A DNA stretch of 64,000 bases from Lachnospiraceae bacterium (GCA_017552985.1 JAFZNO010000134.1:62001-126000), one strand, 5' to 3'. Numbered from the stretch's first letter, positions 1 to 9,998 are shown. The notes: generated by a model not told the origin, from the sequence alone. Numbers and translations are program-made.

Positions 1-2334
1 GGAAGAAACTATGGTGAGGCCACGGCAAAGTTTAAGATGGAGGACTTGATCATCTGGGTTAGGTATGGTCTGGAATACAAAAACAGAACCATGAGTCTTT
101 CTGAATTTGTGAATTATTATCAGGAGGCGTGCATCCCGGAAAATTATACCGTGGATGATTATGGGAATCTTACCTTTACGGGATATCATGAACCGGAAGA
201 GCAAGATGAGCAATATGCGCAAAAATACGAAGCCATCTTAAGCAAAATGGCAGAGTATACCGAGGCACAGCTTGAGGACATGGCGTTTTCCTACGTGATG
301 AGCAAGACTTCGGAAGGAATCGCGTTAAACAAGGAGGATGACGGAAACCTGACGGTTTACGTTAATTCCCTGGTGTTTAGATATGCGACCACGGATCATC
401 AGACCCAGTTGTATGATCTTGTTGACGGCTGGCCGGAGTTTATCCAGCTCCAGAGGAACATTGTTGACGCCAGCAACACGCTCGCCGAGAATTATGAATT
501 GTACCAGAACTGTGCAAAGCTTTATGCAGAGGGAAAAAGTAATCTGAAATACGTCATCCGCATGAGGAATGCCGAGGGAGAAAAAGACATGTTCTCCAAC
601 ATTCCCGATCTGGCGGAATTAGACGATGAAAAGCTGACCGAAGTGTTTGAAGAGAACAGCAAATACTTGATTTATTACCCCAATAGCTTGGAAATCATGG
701 GAAATGAGGATTTTACGGAGGGCAACGTATTTGAGCTCCTTCGGGCAGCACATTATCCGTTCCTGGAAGACGTTTATATCTGGATCTCCTTAGACACTAG
801 CTATGAGGTGAAGGACGACGCGTTTAGCATTGCTTCGGAAATGTACGAACGCATTGTGCCGAATACGGCCGGCATCCTAACGATCCTGATCGCGCTGTTG
901 ATCATTTGGGTGGGAATTTTCCTGTATCTGACGGTGACGGCTGGCTCCGTCTATGCGGAGGACGGAAGCGTAAAGCATTATCTGAACGCGTTCGACAAGA
1001 TTTGGACGGAAGTTTTTCTCTGCACAATTGCCGGTTTTGGCTACGGGATATACCGCATCATATTGTATTTAAGGCAGATGACAATGACTGTCTATGAGAC
1101 CCGCATGAGTCTTGGAAGTGGGGCAAAGAACGTTCTGCTCACGCAATATGGATTATATGCCGCAGTCGGTTTTTGGTTTAGCGTGCTTCTGTGCCTTTTG
1201 TGGTACAGTCTTGTCAGAAGATTAAAATCATTAAATGCATATAAGAATAGCTTATTGAGACTTGTCATAAATGCTACCTACGGTGCTTTTGAGACCGTCA
1301 TGGCGCATCAAAGCTCTCTGATCAGCGTGCTGTTGCCGTACATGATCTTTTTGATGTTAAACTTTGTCTCGCTGATTGGCATCATATTGTTCCAGGATCC
1401 CGTGAAGCGCGCAGTATTGCTGGTATTTCTTTTGATCGTGGACGTGGCTGTCGGAATACGACTCTTTAAGAAGAACGCAGAATTTAATGACATCATCGAT
1501 GGAATTAACAGGATCCGGTCCGGTGAGGTGGAATATAAACTGGACACGGGAAAGCTTCACGGCATGAATAAGTTTTTGTCTGATGCCGTAAATAACATCG
1601 GCGAAGGCATTGACAATGCCGTAAAGACGAGCGTAAAGGATGAGAGATTAAAGACTGACCTGATCACGAACGTGTCACATGACTTAAAGACGCCGCTAAC
1701 CTCCATCATAAACTACGTGGACCTCCTAAAGCGCACCAACATTCAGGATCCGCAGGCAAAGAACTATGTGGAGATCCTGGAGAATAAATCCCAGAGATTA
1801 AAGGATTTGACGGATGACCTGGTGGAAGCTTCCAAGATTTCCTCCGGAAACATCACGTTAAATCTTGAGGTGCTGGATCTGGGTGAGCTGTTGCAACAGA
1901 CGATCGGAGAACTGTCTGAAAAGTTAGAGGCAGCGAAGTTAAAAGTTGTGGCGGAGATTGACGAGAAACCGTCTCTGATCTATGCGGACAGCCGCAGAAT
2001 GTGGCGCGTGATGGAAAACCTGTTCAATAACATATGCAAGTATGCCATGGAAGGCACAAGGGTATATGCGGAAGTCAAGGTGACCGATAACGCAAAGGTT
2101 TTGCTGCAGATCAAAAATGTTTCGAAGGCACAGATGAACATTCATGCGGATGAGCTGACGGAAAGATTTATCCGTGGAGACAGTTCGAGAAGTACGGAAG
2201 GAAGCGGCCTTGGCCTTTACATTGCAAAAAGCCTTACGAACGTCTTGGGTGGAAATTTTGAGATTCAATTAGACGCCGACCTTTTCAAGGTGAATATTGA
2301 TTTTCCTTTGTATCAGCAGGATAAGAAAGAATAA
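1..2334 (+). CDS. Membrane sensor histidine kinase (5' end outside window)
   Basis: Two-component sensor kinase that should autophosphorylate on a histidine and pass phosphate to a response regulator, probably encoded just upstream. The frame is open from base 1 through the ATG at 37, so the true start probably lies outside the window. Counting from that ATG, a long soluble N-terminal part (about 1-275) is followed by about five hydrophobic segments (about 280-480), a HAMP-like linker, the HisKA box NVSHDLKTPLTS with phospho-acceptor His near 548, and a HATPase_c domain ending in GSGLGLYIAKSL. The soluble part holds no domain I recognise and may be the extracytoplasmic sensor. The kinase core is certain; the ligand is unknown. 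A hairpin follows 5 bases after the stop. Confidence 0.9.
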   Translation, partial: GRNYGEATAKFKMEDLIIWVRYGLEYKNRTMSLSEFVNYYQEACIPENYTVDDYGNLTFTGYHEPEEQDEQYAQKYEAILSKMAEYTEAQLEDMAFSYVMSKTSEGIALNKEDDGNLTVYVNSLVFRYATTDHQTQLYDLVDGWPEFIQLQRNIVDASNTLAENYELYQNCAKLYAEGKSNLKYVIRMRNAEGEKDMFSNIPDLAELDDEKLTEVFEENSKYLIYYPNSLEIMGNEDFTEGNVFELLRAAHYPFLEDVYIWISLDTSYEVKDDAFSIASEMYERIVPNTAGILTILIALLIIWVGIFLYLTVTAGSVYAEDGSVKHYLNAFDKIWTEVFLCTIAGFGYGIYRIILYLRQMTMTVYETRMSLGSGAKNVLLTQYGLYAAVGFWFSVLLCLLWYSLVRRLKSLNAYKNSLLRLVINATYGAFETVMAHQSSLISVLLPYMIFLMLNFVSLIGIILFQDPVKRAVLLVFLLIVDVAVGIRLFKKNAEFNDIIDGINRIRSGEVEYKLDTGKLHGMNKFLSDAVNNIGEGIDNAVKTSVKDERLKTDLITNVSHDLKTPLTSIINYVDLLKRTNIQDPQAKNYVEILENKSQRLKDLTDDLVEASKISSGNITLNLEVLDLGELLQQTIGELSEKLEAAKLKVVAEIDEKPSLIYADSRRMWRVMENLFNNICKYAMEGTRVYAEVKVTDNAKVLLQIKNVSKAQMNIHADELTERFIRGDSSRSTEGSGLGLYIAKSLTNVLGGNFEIQLDADLFKVNIDFPLYQQDKKE

Positions 2335-2338
2335 AAAA

Positions 2339-2366
2339 CGGGGACGTGTCATAAGACGCGTCCCCG
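2339..2366. terminator. Bidirectional terminator between the kinase gene and prs
   Basis: The arms CGGGGACG and CGTCCCCG close a hairpin with a further TGTC/GACG extension (one G-U pair) around the loop ATAA. A-rich sequence precedes it and AAAA follows, so it can work on both strands for these convergent genes. Its core resembles the longer hairpin at 27083-27124. Confidence 0.8.
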
Positions 2367-2383
2367 AAAATATGCAATCAAAA

Positions 2384-3580
2384 CTATTCGATGATGTCCA
2401 TGTTGGAACGATTGTTATAGCTTTCAAGGATCGAATGGATCTTATCCGTGGTGGCCATAACTCCCGCAAGCGACAGGTCATGATTCATGAAGTCAATGAT
2501 GGAAGCGATGAACTTGCTCATGTCAGCTTCAACGAAATAAGGCCTGGTATAAAGCTCGGGAGGAAGATAGGTGAGATCCGTGGTGATCACTTTATCGAAA
2601 TATCCCTTTTCATAAGCCTTGTCAAAGGCTGCCAAGCCATCCGTAAACAGACCGAACGTGGTGCAGATGAAGACTCTTCGCGCATTCATGCCCTTGAGCT
2701 GCTTGGCCGTATCCAACATGCTTCCGCCAGAGGAGATCATGTCGTCAATGATGATGATGTCCTTGCCGTCGATGTTGTCGCCGAGGAATTCGTGGGCAAC
2801 GATGGGGTTCTTGCCGTTTACGATCGTGGAATAGTCGCGGCGCTTATAGAACATGCCGGTGTCAACTCCAAGAACGCTTGCAAAGTAAATGGCGCGATCC
2901 AATGCTCCTTCGTCAGGGCTGATAACCAGGAGATGATCCTTATCCACCAGCAGATCGATCTCGGCATTTAAAAGAGCCTTGATGAATTGATAAGGGGGCA
3001 GGAAATTGTCAAAACCCGCAAGCGGCGTAGCATTTTGTACGCGGGGATCGTGAGCGTCAAACGTAATGAGATTGCTGACTCCCATGTCACGAAGCTCGGT
3101 AAGTGCATAGGCGCAATCAAGGGATTCACGGCCATTTCTCTTGTGCTGGCGTCCTTCGTAGAGGAAGGGCATGATCACGTTGATCCTTCTGGCCTTACCG
3201 TTGCATGCAGCGATCACGCGTTTTAAGTCCTGATAATGGTCATCCGGAGACATGTGATTCGTATAACCGTTCATCTGGTAGGTAATGCTGTGATTGCACA
3301 CGTCGACAAGAATGAAAAGATCTTTTCCGCGGATGGACTCATTAAATACGGCTTTGCCTTCGCCGCTCCCAAACCGGGGAGTGTCACAGTTTACCAGGTA
3401 ATTCTTTTCAAAGTAACCGTGAAACGCGGGATCATTTTTTACTTTGTCGTTGTGAACGCTTTTCCGGAATTCCACCATGTAATTGTTGATGCGCTTTCCC
3501 AGTCTCTGGGTGGAAGACAGGGCCACAATCTTCAGCGGGGCGACCGGCATTGCGTTCTCTAATTCTTTTAAGTCAGGCAT
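2384..3580 (-). CDS. prs: Ribose-phosphate pyrophosphokinase (PRPP synthase), long form
   Basis: Makes 5-phosphoribosyl 1-diphosphate from ribose 5-phosphate and ATP for nucleotide, histidine, tryptophan and NAD synthesis. Two phosphoribosyltransferase-type halves are visible: FDAHDPRVQN at about 174-183 and the PRPP-binding loop IIIIDDMISSGGSM at about 275-288. At 398 residues it is about 80 longer than the classical bacterial enzyme (about 315). The extra length is spread through an N-terminal region with GSGEGKAVFNESIRGKDLF and a C-terminal tail. This long type is, to my knowledge, common in Lachnospiraceae. The ATG is preceded by AGAGGAG at good spacing. It is convergent with the kinase gene and divergent from the DUF512 gene. 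Confidence 0.93.
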   Translation of the reverse strand: MPDLKELENAMPVAPLKIVALSSTQRLGKRINNYMVEFRKSVHNDKVKNDPAFHGYFEKNYLVNCDTPRFGSGEGKAVFNESIRGKDLFILVDVCNHSITYQMNGYTNHMSPDDHYQDLKRVIAACNGKARRINVIMPFLYEGRQHKRNGRESLDCAYALTELRDMGVSNLITFDAHDPRVQNATPLAGFDNFLPPYQFIKALLNAEIDLLVDKDHLLVISPDEGALDRAIYFASVLGVDTGMFYKRRDYSTIVNGKNPIVAHEFLGDNIDGKDIIIIDDMISSGGSMLDTAKQLKGMNARRVFICTTFGLFTDGLAAFDKAYEKGYFDKVITTDLTYLPPELYTRPYFVEADMSKFIASIIDFMNHDLSLAGVMATTDKIHSILESYNNRSNMDIIE

Positions 3581-3630
3581 GTTTGATCTCCTCTAAAAGA
3601 AAAGAATTTCTATCATAAAAACCATAATTA

Positions 3631-3659
3631 TTTATAACATTCCCCTATCGACACGTCAA
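3631..3659 (-). promoter_or_regulatory. Sigma-A promoter of prs
   Basis: Read on the minus strand: TTGACG (3659-3654), 17 bp, TATAAA (3636-3631), about 50 bases before the prs start. It lies back to back with the promoter of the divergent DUF512 gene. Confidence 0.75.
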
Positions 3660-3676
3660 GAGATTTCGGGTATACT
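3648..3676 (+). promoter_or_regulatory. Sigma-A promoter of the DUF512 gene
   Basis: TCGACA (3648-3653), 17 bp, TATACT (3671-3676). Its -35 box abuts the -35 of the prs promoter, so the two RNA polymerase sites overlap. Confidence 0.75.
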
Positions 3677-3723
3677 AGATATGTTGGCATTAAGAAAAAA
3701 CACTTGGGATCACGGGTGAAGTC

Positions 3724-5070
3724 ATGGCTGCAAAGGAACCAAAATATAAAAAGCATATCGTGAAAACCGTTGAGGCGGGAAGCATAGCTGAGGAGATGGA
3801 AATCGAGCCTGGTGATGCGATCCTGGCCATTGACAACACGCCGATAGAAGACATTTTTGACTATCAGTTTTTGGTGCAGGACGAATACATAGAGGTCTTG
3901 GTGGAAAAGCCGGACGGGGAACAGTGGCTGCTGGAAGTGGACAAGGAGTTTGACGAAGACCTGGGCCTTACCTTTGAAAACGGGTTGATGGATGATTACC
4001 GACATTGCTGTAACAAATGTATCTTTTGCTTTATCGACCAGATGCCCAAGGGAATGCGTGAAACGCTGTATTTTAAGGATGATGATTCCAGATTATCTTT
4101 CCTGCAGGGCAATTACGTTACGCTCACCAACATGTCGGAAAAGGACGTGGACCGCATTTGCCGATATCACTTAAGCCCGATCAACATTTCCTTTCAGACC
4201 ATGAATCCCGAACTTCGATGCAAAATGCTAAATAACCGGTTTGCCGGTGACGCGCTGAAGAAGGTTGACCGCTTTTTTGAGGCGGATATTACCATGAACG
4301 GCCAGATCGTGTTATGTAAAAGGGTCAATGACGGCAAGGAACTGGAATTCTCCATCAGGGAAATGATGAAGTATATTCCGAACCTGCAGAGCGTTTCCGT
4401 TGTTCCCGTCGGTCTTTCCAAGTATCGCGAGGGCCTGTATCCCTTGGAACCCTTTGAAAAAGAGGACGCCATCGAAACTCTGGATCTGATCCACCGTTAC
4501 CAAAAGCTTTGCTTTGAAAAATATGGGATCCACTTTATCCATGCCAGTGATGAGTGGTATATTCTGGCGGGGCAGGAAGTGCCGGAAGAAGATCGTTATG
4601 ACGGATATCTTCAGCTGGAGAATGGCGTCGGCATGGTCAGGCTTCTTCTTAATGAGTTTCATGAGGAGTTGGACCGCAGAAAAAAAGAAGGCTTGCTTCC
4701 TGATCATGAGTTAAAGGCTGAATATTCCCTTGCCACGGGCAGATTGATCTTTCCCTACATAGAGAAAATGGCGCAGGAACTGATGCAGTATTGTCCTGGC
4801 TTAAAGCTTCACGTGTATGCGATCCGGAATGATTTCTTCGGAGAGCGCATCACGGTTTCCGGATTGTTGACCGGGCAGGACATTCTGGCGCAGATGAAAG
4901 AGAAAGAGAAGGGAAGCCGTTTATATCTGCCCTGTAACGTTCTTAGAAGCGGCGAGGACGTGTTTTTGGACGATCTTCACGTGGGAGATTTGGAAAAGGC
5001 TTTACAAGTGCCAATTTATATTGTAAAATCAAGCGGACGCGAATTTGTGGAAGCTTTTTTGGATGATTGA
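3724..5070 (+). CDS. DUF512 family protein: PDZ plus radical-SAM-like domains
   Basis: Belongs to the conserved bacterial family with an N-terminal PDZ-like domain (about 10-65), a radical-SAM-like cysteine motif and a C-terminal DUF512 domain. Cys95, Cys99 and Cys102 form the CX3CX2C pattern within HCCNKCIFCFIDQMPKG, expected to hold a 4Fe-4S cluster that binds S-adenosylmethionine. No substrate is established for the family, so I give no reaction. The gene directly precedes der, an arrangement frequent in Clostridia, which hints at a translation or ribosome-related role (inference). The ATG at 3724 follows a weak ribosome site. The gap to der is 56 bases with no terminator visible, so they may be co-transcribed. 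Confidence 0.9.
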   Translation: MAAKEPKYKKHIVKTVEAGSIAEEMEIEPGDAILAIDNTPIEDIFDYQFLVQDEYIEVLVEKPDGEQWLLEVDKEFDEDLGLTFENGLMDDYRHCCNKCIFCFIDQMPKGMRETLYFKDDDSRLSFLQGNYVTLTNMSEKDVDRICRYHLSPINISFQTMNPELRCKMLNNRFAGDALKKVDRFFEADITMNGQIVLCKRVNDGKELEFSIREMMKYIPNLQSVSVVPVGLSKYREGLYPLEPFEKEDAIETLDLIHRYQKLCFEKYGIHFIHASDEWYILAGQEVPEEDRYDGYLQLENGVGMVRLLLNEFHEELDRRKKEGLLPDHELKAEYSLATGRLIFPYIEKMAQELMQYCPGLKLHVYAIRNDFFGERITVSGLLTGQDILAQMKEKEKGSRLYLPCNVLRSGEDVFLDDLHVGDLEKALQVPIYIVKSSGREFVEAFLDD

Positions 5071-5126
5071 TCCCCTTGAAAAAATGGGGCAGGGTCATTT
5101 TGAATTTAGAAAGGTAAGGTGTTTAC

Positions 5127-6461
5127 GTGAGCAAGAGCAGAAAGCCGATCGTGGCAGTGGTTGGAAGGCCGAACGTCGGGAAATCTACGCTGTTTAACGC
5201 ATTGGCAGGAGAAAACATATCTATCGTAAAGGATACGCCTGGCATTACCAGGGACAGGATCTATACGGACGTTACTTGGCTGGATCGCACTTTTACGCTG
5301 ATCGATACCGGCGGAATTGAGCCGGATTCCAAAGACGTCATTTTGTCCCAGATGCGTGAGCAGGCGCAGATTGCCATTGACACGGCAGACGTGATCATTT
5401 TCCTGGTTGACGTGAAACAGGGACTTCAGGATGCGGATTCCAAGGTCGCAGACATCCTCAGAAGGTCTCAAAAGCCCGTGGTTTTGGTTGTCAACAAGGT
5501 GGATTCCGTCAACAAATACATGGCGGACGTGTATGAATTTTATAATCTTGGCATTGGAGATCCCATTCCTGTTTCAGCGGCTAACCGCACGGGACTTGGA
5601 GACATGCTGGAAGCGATCAGCGCTCATTTCCCTGAAGATCTCGGACCGCAGGAAGAGGATGACAGACCCAGGATCGCGATCATCGGTAAGCCGAACGTTG
5701 GAAAGTCCTCCATCATCAACAAGCTTCTTGGAGAGAACCGCCTGATCGTTTCAGACGTGGCAGGCACGACCAGGGATGCGGTTGACACGGAAGTGAAGTA
5801 TCGTGGGAAGGAATACGTCTTTATCGATACTGCTGGACTTCGGAGGAAGAATAAAATCAAAGAAGAACTGGAACACTTTATGATCGTCCGGACCGTAAGT
5901 GCCGTTGAACGCGCAGACGTGGCCGTTTTGGTCATTGACGCCCAGGAAGGCGTTACGGAGCAGGACGCAAAGATCGCCGGCATTGCCCATGACCGCGGAA
6001 AAGCCGTGATCATTGCCGTGAACAAGTGGGATGCCGTGGAAAAGAACGACAAGACGATCTATCGCTTTACGGAGAAGGTTCGCGACATCCTTAGCTTTAT
6101 GCCTTATGCAGAGCTTTTGTTCATCTCGGCGAAGACCGGACAGCGCATGAATAAGCTGTTTGAAACCATTGACGTGGTGAGCGAGAACCATTCCATGCGA
6201 GTGCAGACGGGCGTTTTGAACGAGATCATGACGGAAGCCGTTGCCATGCAACAGCCGCCCACGGATAAGGGTAAACGTCTGAAGCTTTATTACATTACCC
6301 AGGTTGCCGTGAAGCCGCCCACGTTCGTGATCTTTGTCAACGACAAGGAATTAATGCATTTTTCTTATACGAGATACATAGAAAACCAGATTCGCGAAAC
6401 CTTTGGATTCCGCGGCACGCCGCTTCACTTTATCATTCGTGAGAGAAACGAAGAAAAGTAA
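5127..6461 (+). CDS. der: Ribosome-associated GTPase Der (EngA)
   Basis: Double GTPase required for late assembly of the 50S ribosomal subunit. Two G domains are visible, each with a P-loop: GRPNVGKS at about 13-20 and GKPNVGKS at about 190-197. The corresponding NKVD and NKWD specificity motifs are present, followed by the C-terminal KH-like domain. The length of 444 residues matches the family. The start is GTG, preceded by AAGGTAAGG. It heads a run with plsY and gpsA, the usual Firmicutes order. All Asp-Val, Asn-Val and Tyr-Val pairs in this gene use a C-ending first codon (see findings). Confidence 0.98.
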   Translation: MSKSRKPIVAVVGRPNVGKSTLFNALAGENISIVKDTPGITRDRIYTDVTWLDRTFTLIDTGGIEPDSKDVILSQMREQAQIAIDTADVIIFLVDVKQGLQDADSKVADILRRSQKPVVLVVNKVDSVNKYMADVYEFYNLGIGDPIPVSAANRTGLGDMLEAISAHFPEDLGPQEEDDRPRIAIIGKPNVGKSSIINKLLGENRLIVSDVAGTTRDAVDTEVKYRGKEYVFIDTAGLRRKNKIKEELEHFMIVRTVSAVERADVAVLVIDAQEGVTEQDAKIAGIAHDRGKAVIIAVNKWDAVEKNDKTIYRFTEKVRDILSFMPYAELLFISAKTGQRMNKLFETIDVVSENHSMRVQTGVLNEIMTEAVAMQQPPTDKGKRLKLYYITQVAVKPPTFVIFVNDKELMHFSYTRYIENQIRETFGFRGTPLHFIIRERNEEK

Positions 6462-6496
6462 GCAGTGCTAAATCTGAGAAGAGTGAGGAACTGAAA

Positions 6497-7150
6497 ATGG
6501 TACGCGTTTTTGCAATTTTGATCGGATACGCATTTGGTCTGTTTCAGACGGCATTTTTTTACGGAAAGTTGCATGGAATTGACATCAGGGAACATGGAAG
6601 CGGAAATTCCGGTACTACGAATGCCCTCAGGGTTCTTGGCACAAAGGCTGGCCTGATCGTTTTTCTGGGTGACTGCATAAAATGTATCTTGGCCATCGTG
6701 CTGGTCCGGGTTTTGTTTGGTGAGAGTCATCAGGACATGATCCAGCTGTTATGTCTGTATTCCGGCGCAGGAGCGATTTTGGGACATAATTATCCCTTTT
6801 ACATGAATTTTAAGGGCGGAAAGGGAATTGCCGCAACGGCAGGCATGGTGATTGCTTTTGATCCTTTGTTTATGGTTGTTGGCGTTGCAACGTTTTTTGG
6901 CAATTTCTTTCTTACGCATCTGGTTTCCCTATGCTCGCTTTTGACTTATACCGTTTTGATGATCATGCTAGTGGTTTGCGGACAGTTGGGATACTTTTCT
7001 AACATGACGCAGCCAGCGCTCATTGAGGCATACGTGGTTTTTGCGCTGCTCACCGCATTGGCGTTTTGGAAGCATCGGGAGAACATTAAGAGACTCCTTA
7101 GCGGAACGGAAAGAAAGACCTATCTAAGCAAGAAAAATAAAGTGGATTGA
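6497..7150 (+). CDS. plsY: Acyl-phosphate:glycerol-3-phosphate acyltransferase PlsY
   Basis: Transfers an acyl group from acyl-phosphate to glycerol 3-phosphate, giving lysophosphatidic acid at the inner face of the membrane. The family signatures are visible: SGNSGTTNALRVLG near 35-48, HNYPFYMNFKGGKGIA near 98-113 and a third loop with the terminal HRENIKRLLSGTE. About five hydrophobic segments run along the 217 residues. The following gene, gpsA, makes its glycerol 3-phosphate substrate; the 13-base spacing supports co-transcription. Confidence 0.96.
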   Translation: MVRVFAILIGYAFGLFQTAFFYGKLHGIDIREHGSGNSGTTNALRVLGTKAGLIVFLGDCIKCILAIVLVRVLFGESHQDMIQLLCLYSGAGAILGHNYPFYMNFKGGKGIAATAGMVIAFDPLFMVVGVATFFGNFFLTHLVSLCSLLTYTVLMIMLVVCGQLGYFSNMTQPALIEAYVVFALLTALAFWKHRENIKRLLSGTERKTYLSKKNKVD

Positions 7151-7163
7151 TCAGGAGGGGCGT

Positions 7164-8171
7164 ATGGCAAAAGTAGGCATTTTGGGAGCGGGAACCTGGG
7201 GAATTGCCCTGGCAGTACTCCTTTGCAAAAATGGTCATGAGGTTACGGTTTGGTCAAAGCTTGAGAAGGAAATTGACATGCTCCGTGAAAAGCATGAGCA
7301 CAACATGCTTCCGGGCGTAGAGATCCCGCTGAGCATGAAATTTACCTTGAATGCGGAAGAAGCGATCAAGGATCAAAACATTGTAGTTATGGCAGTTGCC
7401 AGTAAATTTACCAGACAAACCGCGCATGACGTTAAAGAGTTTGTGGCTCCGGGACAGATTATCGTGAACGTGGCAAAGGGCATTGAGGAAGCAACAATGA
7501 TGACGCTGACGCAGGTCATCGAAGAGGAGATTCCCAATGCGGACGTTGCCGTATTGTCCGGTCCTTCGCATGCGGAGGAGGTTGGAAGGGGACTTCCCAC
7601 GACGGTTGTTGTGGGCGCAAAGAGCCAGCAGACCGCAGAATACGTTCAGAACGTGTTTATGAGCCCCGTTTTTCGCGTTTACACCAGTCCTGACGTGCTT
7701 GGCATTGAACTTGGCAGTTCCTTAAAAAACGTGGTTGCGCTTGCCGCAGGAATCGCTGACGGGCTAGGGTACGGAGACAATGCGAAAGCGGCATTGATCA
7801 CCAGAGGCATCATGGAGATCTCCAGACTTGGCACTGCGATGGGCGGAAAGGCGGAGACTTTTAGCGGACTCACGGGAATTGGCGACCTGATCGTTACCTG
7901 TGCCAGCATGCACTCAAGAAACCGCCGTGCCGGTATCTTGATCGGGCAGGGAAAGAGCTATCAGGAGGCCATGGACGAAGTGCAACAGGTGGTTGAAGGC
8001 GTGTATTCCGCGAAGGCGGCCATGAAGCTTGCTGAAAAGTATCAGGTGCAGCTCCCCATCATCACACAAGTAAATCAGGTGCTGTTTGAAGGAAAGAGTG
8101 CTGCAGAGGCAGTGAAGGAATTGATGCTTCGGGATAAGAAGAGTGAGTTGTCCGTAGCAAGCTGGACTTGA
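7164..8171 (+). CDS. gpsA: NAD(P)+-dependent glycerol-3-phosphate dehydrogenase
   Basis: Reduces dihydroxyacetone phosphate to sn-glycerol 3-phosphate for phospholipid synthesis. The N-terminal Rossmann motif GILGAGTWGIALA (about 5-17) binds the cofactor. The conserved LKNVVALAAGIADGLGYGDN holds the catalytic lysine (about 190), followed by the substrate-binding helices. The 335-residue length is normal. A good AGGAGG site precedes the ATG. In many Firmicutes spoIVA follows at once; here about 6.8 kb of other genes intervene. Confidence 0.97.
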   Translation: MAKVGILGAGTWGIALAVLLCKNGHEVTVWSKLEKEIDMLREKHEHNMLPGVEIPLSMKFTLNAEEAIKDQNIVVMAVASKFTRQTAHDVKEFVAPGQIIVNVAKGIEEATMMTLTQVIEEEIPNADVAVLSGPSHAEEVGRGLPTTVVVGAKSQQTAEYVQNVFMSPVFRVYTSPDVLGIELGSSLKNVVALAAGIADGLGYGDNAKAALITRGIMEISRLGTAMGGKAETFSGLTGIGDLIVTCASMHSRNRRAGILIGQGKSYQEAMDEVQQVVEGVYSAKAAMKLAEKYQVQLPIITQVNQVLFEGKSAAEAVKELMLRDKKSELSVASWT

Positions 8172-8191
8172 TGAATGAGAACGTAAAACTA

Positions 8192-8238
8192 AAAAGCCAG
8201 AAAGTAGCCATTGCGGCTTGCTTTCTGGCTTTTCTTTT
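8192..8238. terminator. Bidirectional terminator after gpsA
   Basis: AAAAGCCAGAAAG (8192-8204) pairs perfectly with CTTTCTGGCTTTT (8221-8233) around a 16-base loop and is followed by CTTTTT. It serves gpsA and the convergent membrane-protein gene. Confidence 0.9.
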
Positions 8239-8263
8239 TGCCATTGAATGAATGATTTGTATG

Positions 8264-9910
8264 TTATTTGAACATAAACACTTGACGAAGAAGCGGGAGC
8301 TTTTCCGGGAACCAATGGGTGTAATTGTAATCATCCGGGAAGAGCAGGAACAATGCGCTGAAAAACATGACCTGAAGGCATAACAGGCAAAGCAGGAATC
8401 CATATAAGGACTGTTTTTGTTCCGGAAGATTCTTCATAAGTGATCCGATCACGATAAATGCGAGAAGCGTAACCAGATAATAAATGTCCATGCGGTAGCG
8501 CTCCGCAGATCCGTTTCCGGGAGCCCATGCGATCTGCATGACCGTCGTTACAAGAGGCGCAATGAAGAGGAATGCGGTGAGTAAACGCATTTTCGTCTGC
8601 TTCGCAAATGCACGGCCTTTTTCGGTAAATGCGCCAAAGATCATTAACAAAATAGGGAAATTAACAAAGGTACTGTTGTAATACACAAAGGGAAATTCTC
8701 CAATGATGGGCGTAAAACCAATGAAATTATAGAGAATTCCGTTTACGGTGCGCACGGTGCTAAATTCCTCGAAAAAGCTACCGTACTTGCTCTGATCACA
8801 GACGGTAAGCTGATAGGATTGTCCAAACTCCGTAGGGGTTCCAAAACGAACGTAATTATAATACATCAGCAAAAGACCAATGATCAGATAAGGAAGACCG
8901 ATGACACAGATCCGTCCGATCAATTTCAAAACATAGGATTTTTCAGATTTGTTTGCCAGTACTTCCGTGCGGAGATATTCAAAGAAAAAGGGAATCACCA
9001 GCAAAAAGGCTCCGAGTGCGCCCGAAGGACGGCATCCAAAGGCGGCAGCGCCAAATAAAGATCCAAGGGAGGCGAGAAGAACGCGCTTCCATCGCGCTTT
9101 CGCTTCCGTGAGAAAAACGGCGGAAGTGAAGAAATGGATACTCCAAATGGAGAGACAGGCGGCAGACGTAGTAGCCGTACAATACAAAGCGGGCGTTCCG
9201 ACGCTAAAGTACACGCAGATCGTCGCAAATGCAGTCGTAAGTGAAAGGAACAGCAAGAAGGACATGGAAGGAAAATACTTTTTTGCCAGCTTACGGAAAA
9301 GAAGAAAAACCCCAAGAATCGCAAATGCCGCAAAAAACTGGGTTGCATGGTACGTAGTGAGATCCTGACCCGTGATCAAAAGATAGGGCAGGAACAGTAA
9401 AATCGCGGGAACAACGCCAAAATACATGTAATATTTGCCATTATAGAAGGCGTGATCGGAATAATAATCCACTTCCGCGGCAACGCGTTCGGCGGGCTCA
9501 TAGGGATTGATCTCAAGAAGTTTTGGATCCACGGGAAGATCAAGCCATACGTGACCTTCCTTTAAGGAATGTGCCAGAACCTCATACTGGTTGCGGTGCT
9601 GGGGAAATTCGCCGTTATAGGCGGGCGCAAGCCCCATGGGAAGAATACATGCCAGGATCAATGCGAGACAAACGATAGCCGTAATGACGTCGTGCTTTTT
9701 GGATACTTTTCCGTCAGAAGACGCGTAAGGCTGATTGTGCAGTTTTGAAAAGGGTTGGATCAGATACAGATATGCGAAAACCGAGCCCCACAAAACGCAT
9801 CCGGCAGCGCGGTAATATTGGGCTTTGATGATAAAAAACATAAATAAAAGTGCCCACAGGATCTCAATAACGTAAAAAACTGGGCGGATCGCTTTGGATG
9901 CTTTTTTCAT
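8264..9910 (-). CDS. Multi-pass membrane protein, possibly GT-C type glycosyltransferase
   Basis: A 548-residue protein with about 11-13 hydrophobic segments. It starts with two membrane helices, a short linker, a third helix, then a large outside loop (about 100-150) rich in acidic residues that ends with FYNGKYYMYFGVVP. A layout with an acidic first large loop is typical of lipid-linked-sugar glycosyltransferases of the GT-C fold, but I cannot point to a certain catalytic motif. The call is therefore tentative and the acceptor unknown. It stands alone, convergent with gpsA and divergent from the MoxR gene, and interrupts the gpsA-spoIVA neighbourhood. Confidence 0.55.
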   Translation of the reverse strand: MKKASKAIRPVFYVIEILWALLFMFFIIKAQYYRAAGCVLWGSVFAYLYLIQPFSKLHNQPYASSDGKVSKKHDVITAIVCLALILACILPMGLAPAYNGEFPQHRNQYEVLAHSLKEGHVWLDLPVDPKLLEINPYEPAERVAAEVDYYSDHAFYNGKYYMYFGVVPAILLFLPYLLITGQDLTTYHATQFFAAFAILGVFLLFRKLAKKYFPSMSFLLFLSLTTAFATICVYFSVGTPALYCTATTSAACLSIWSIHFFTSAVFLTEAKARWKRVLLASLGSLFGAAAFGCRPSGALGAFLLVIPFFFEYLRTEVLANKSEKSYVLKLIGRICVIGLPYLIIGLLLMYYNYVRFGTPTEFGQSYQLTVCDQSKYGSFFEEFSTVRTVNGILYNFIGFTPIIGEFPFVYYNSTFVNFPILLMIFGAFTEKGRAFAKQTKMRLLTAFLFIAPLVTTVMQIAWAPGNGSAERYRMDIYYLVTLLAFIVIGSLMKNLPEQKQSLYGFLLCLLCLQVMFFSALFLLFPDDYNYTHWFPEKLPLLRQVFMFK

Positions 9911-9953
9911 TGTGTTAAGGCTCCTTTTGATTAGTGTTCCTTCAAATTATTTT

Positions 9954-9983
9954 ATTATAAGCAATAGAACTTGTAAAGGTCAT
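9954..9983 (-). promoter_or_regulatory. Likely promoter of the membrane-protein gene
   Basis: On the minus strand ATGACC (9983-9978), 18 bp, TATAAT (9959-9954), about 45 bases before the start codon. The -10 is perfect and the -35 only fair. Confidence 0.5.
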
Positions 9984-9998
9984 TTAAGCAAAGTGGGA

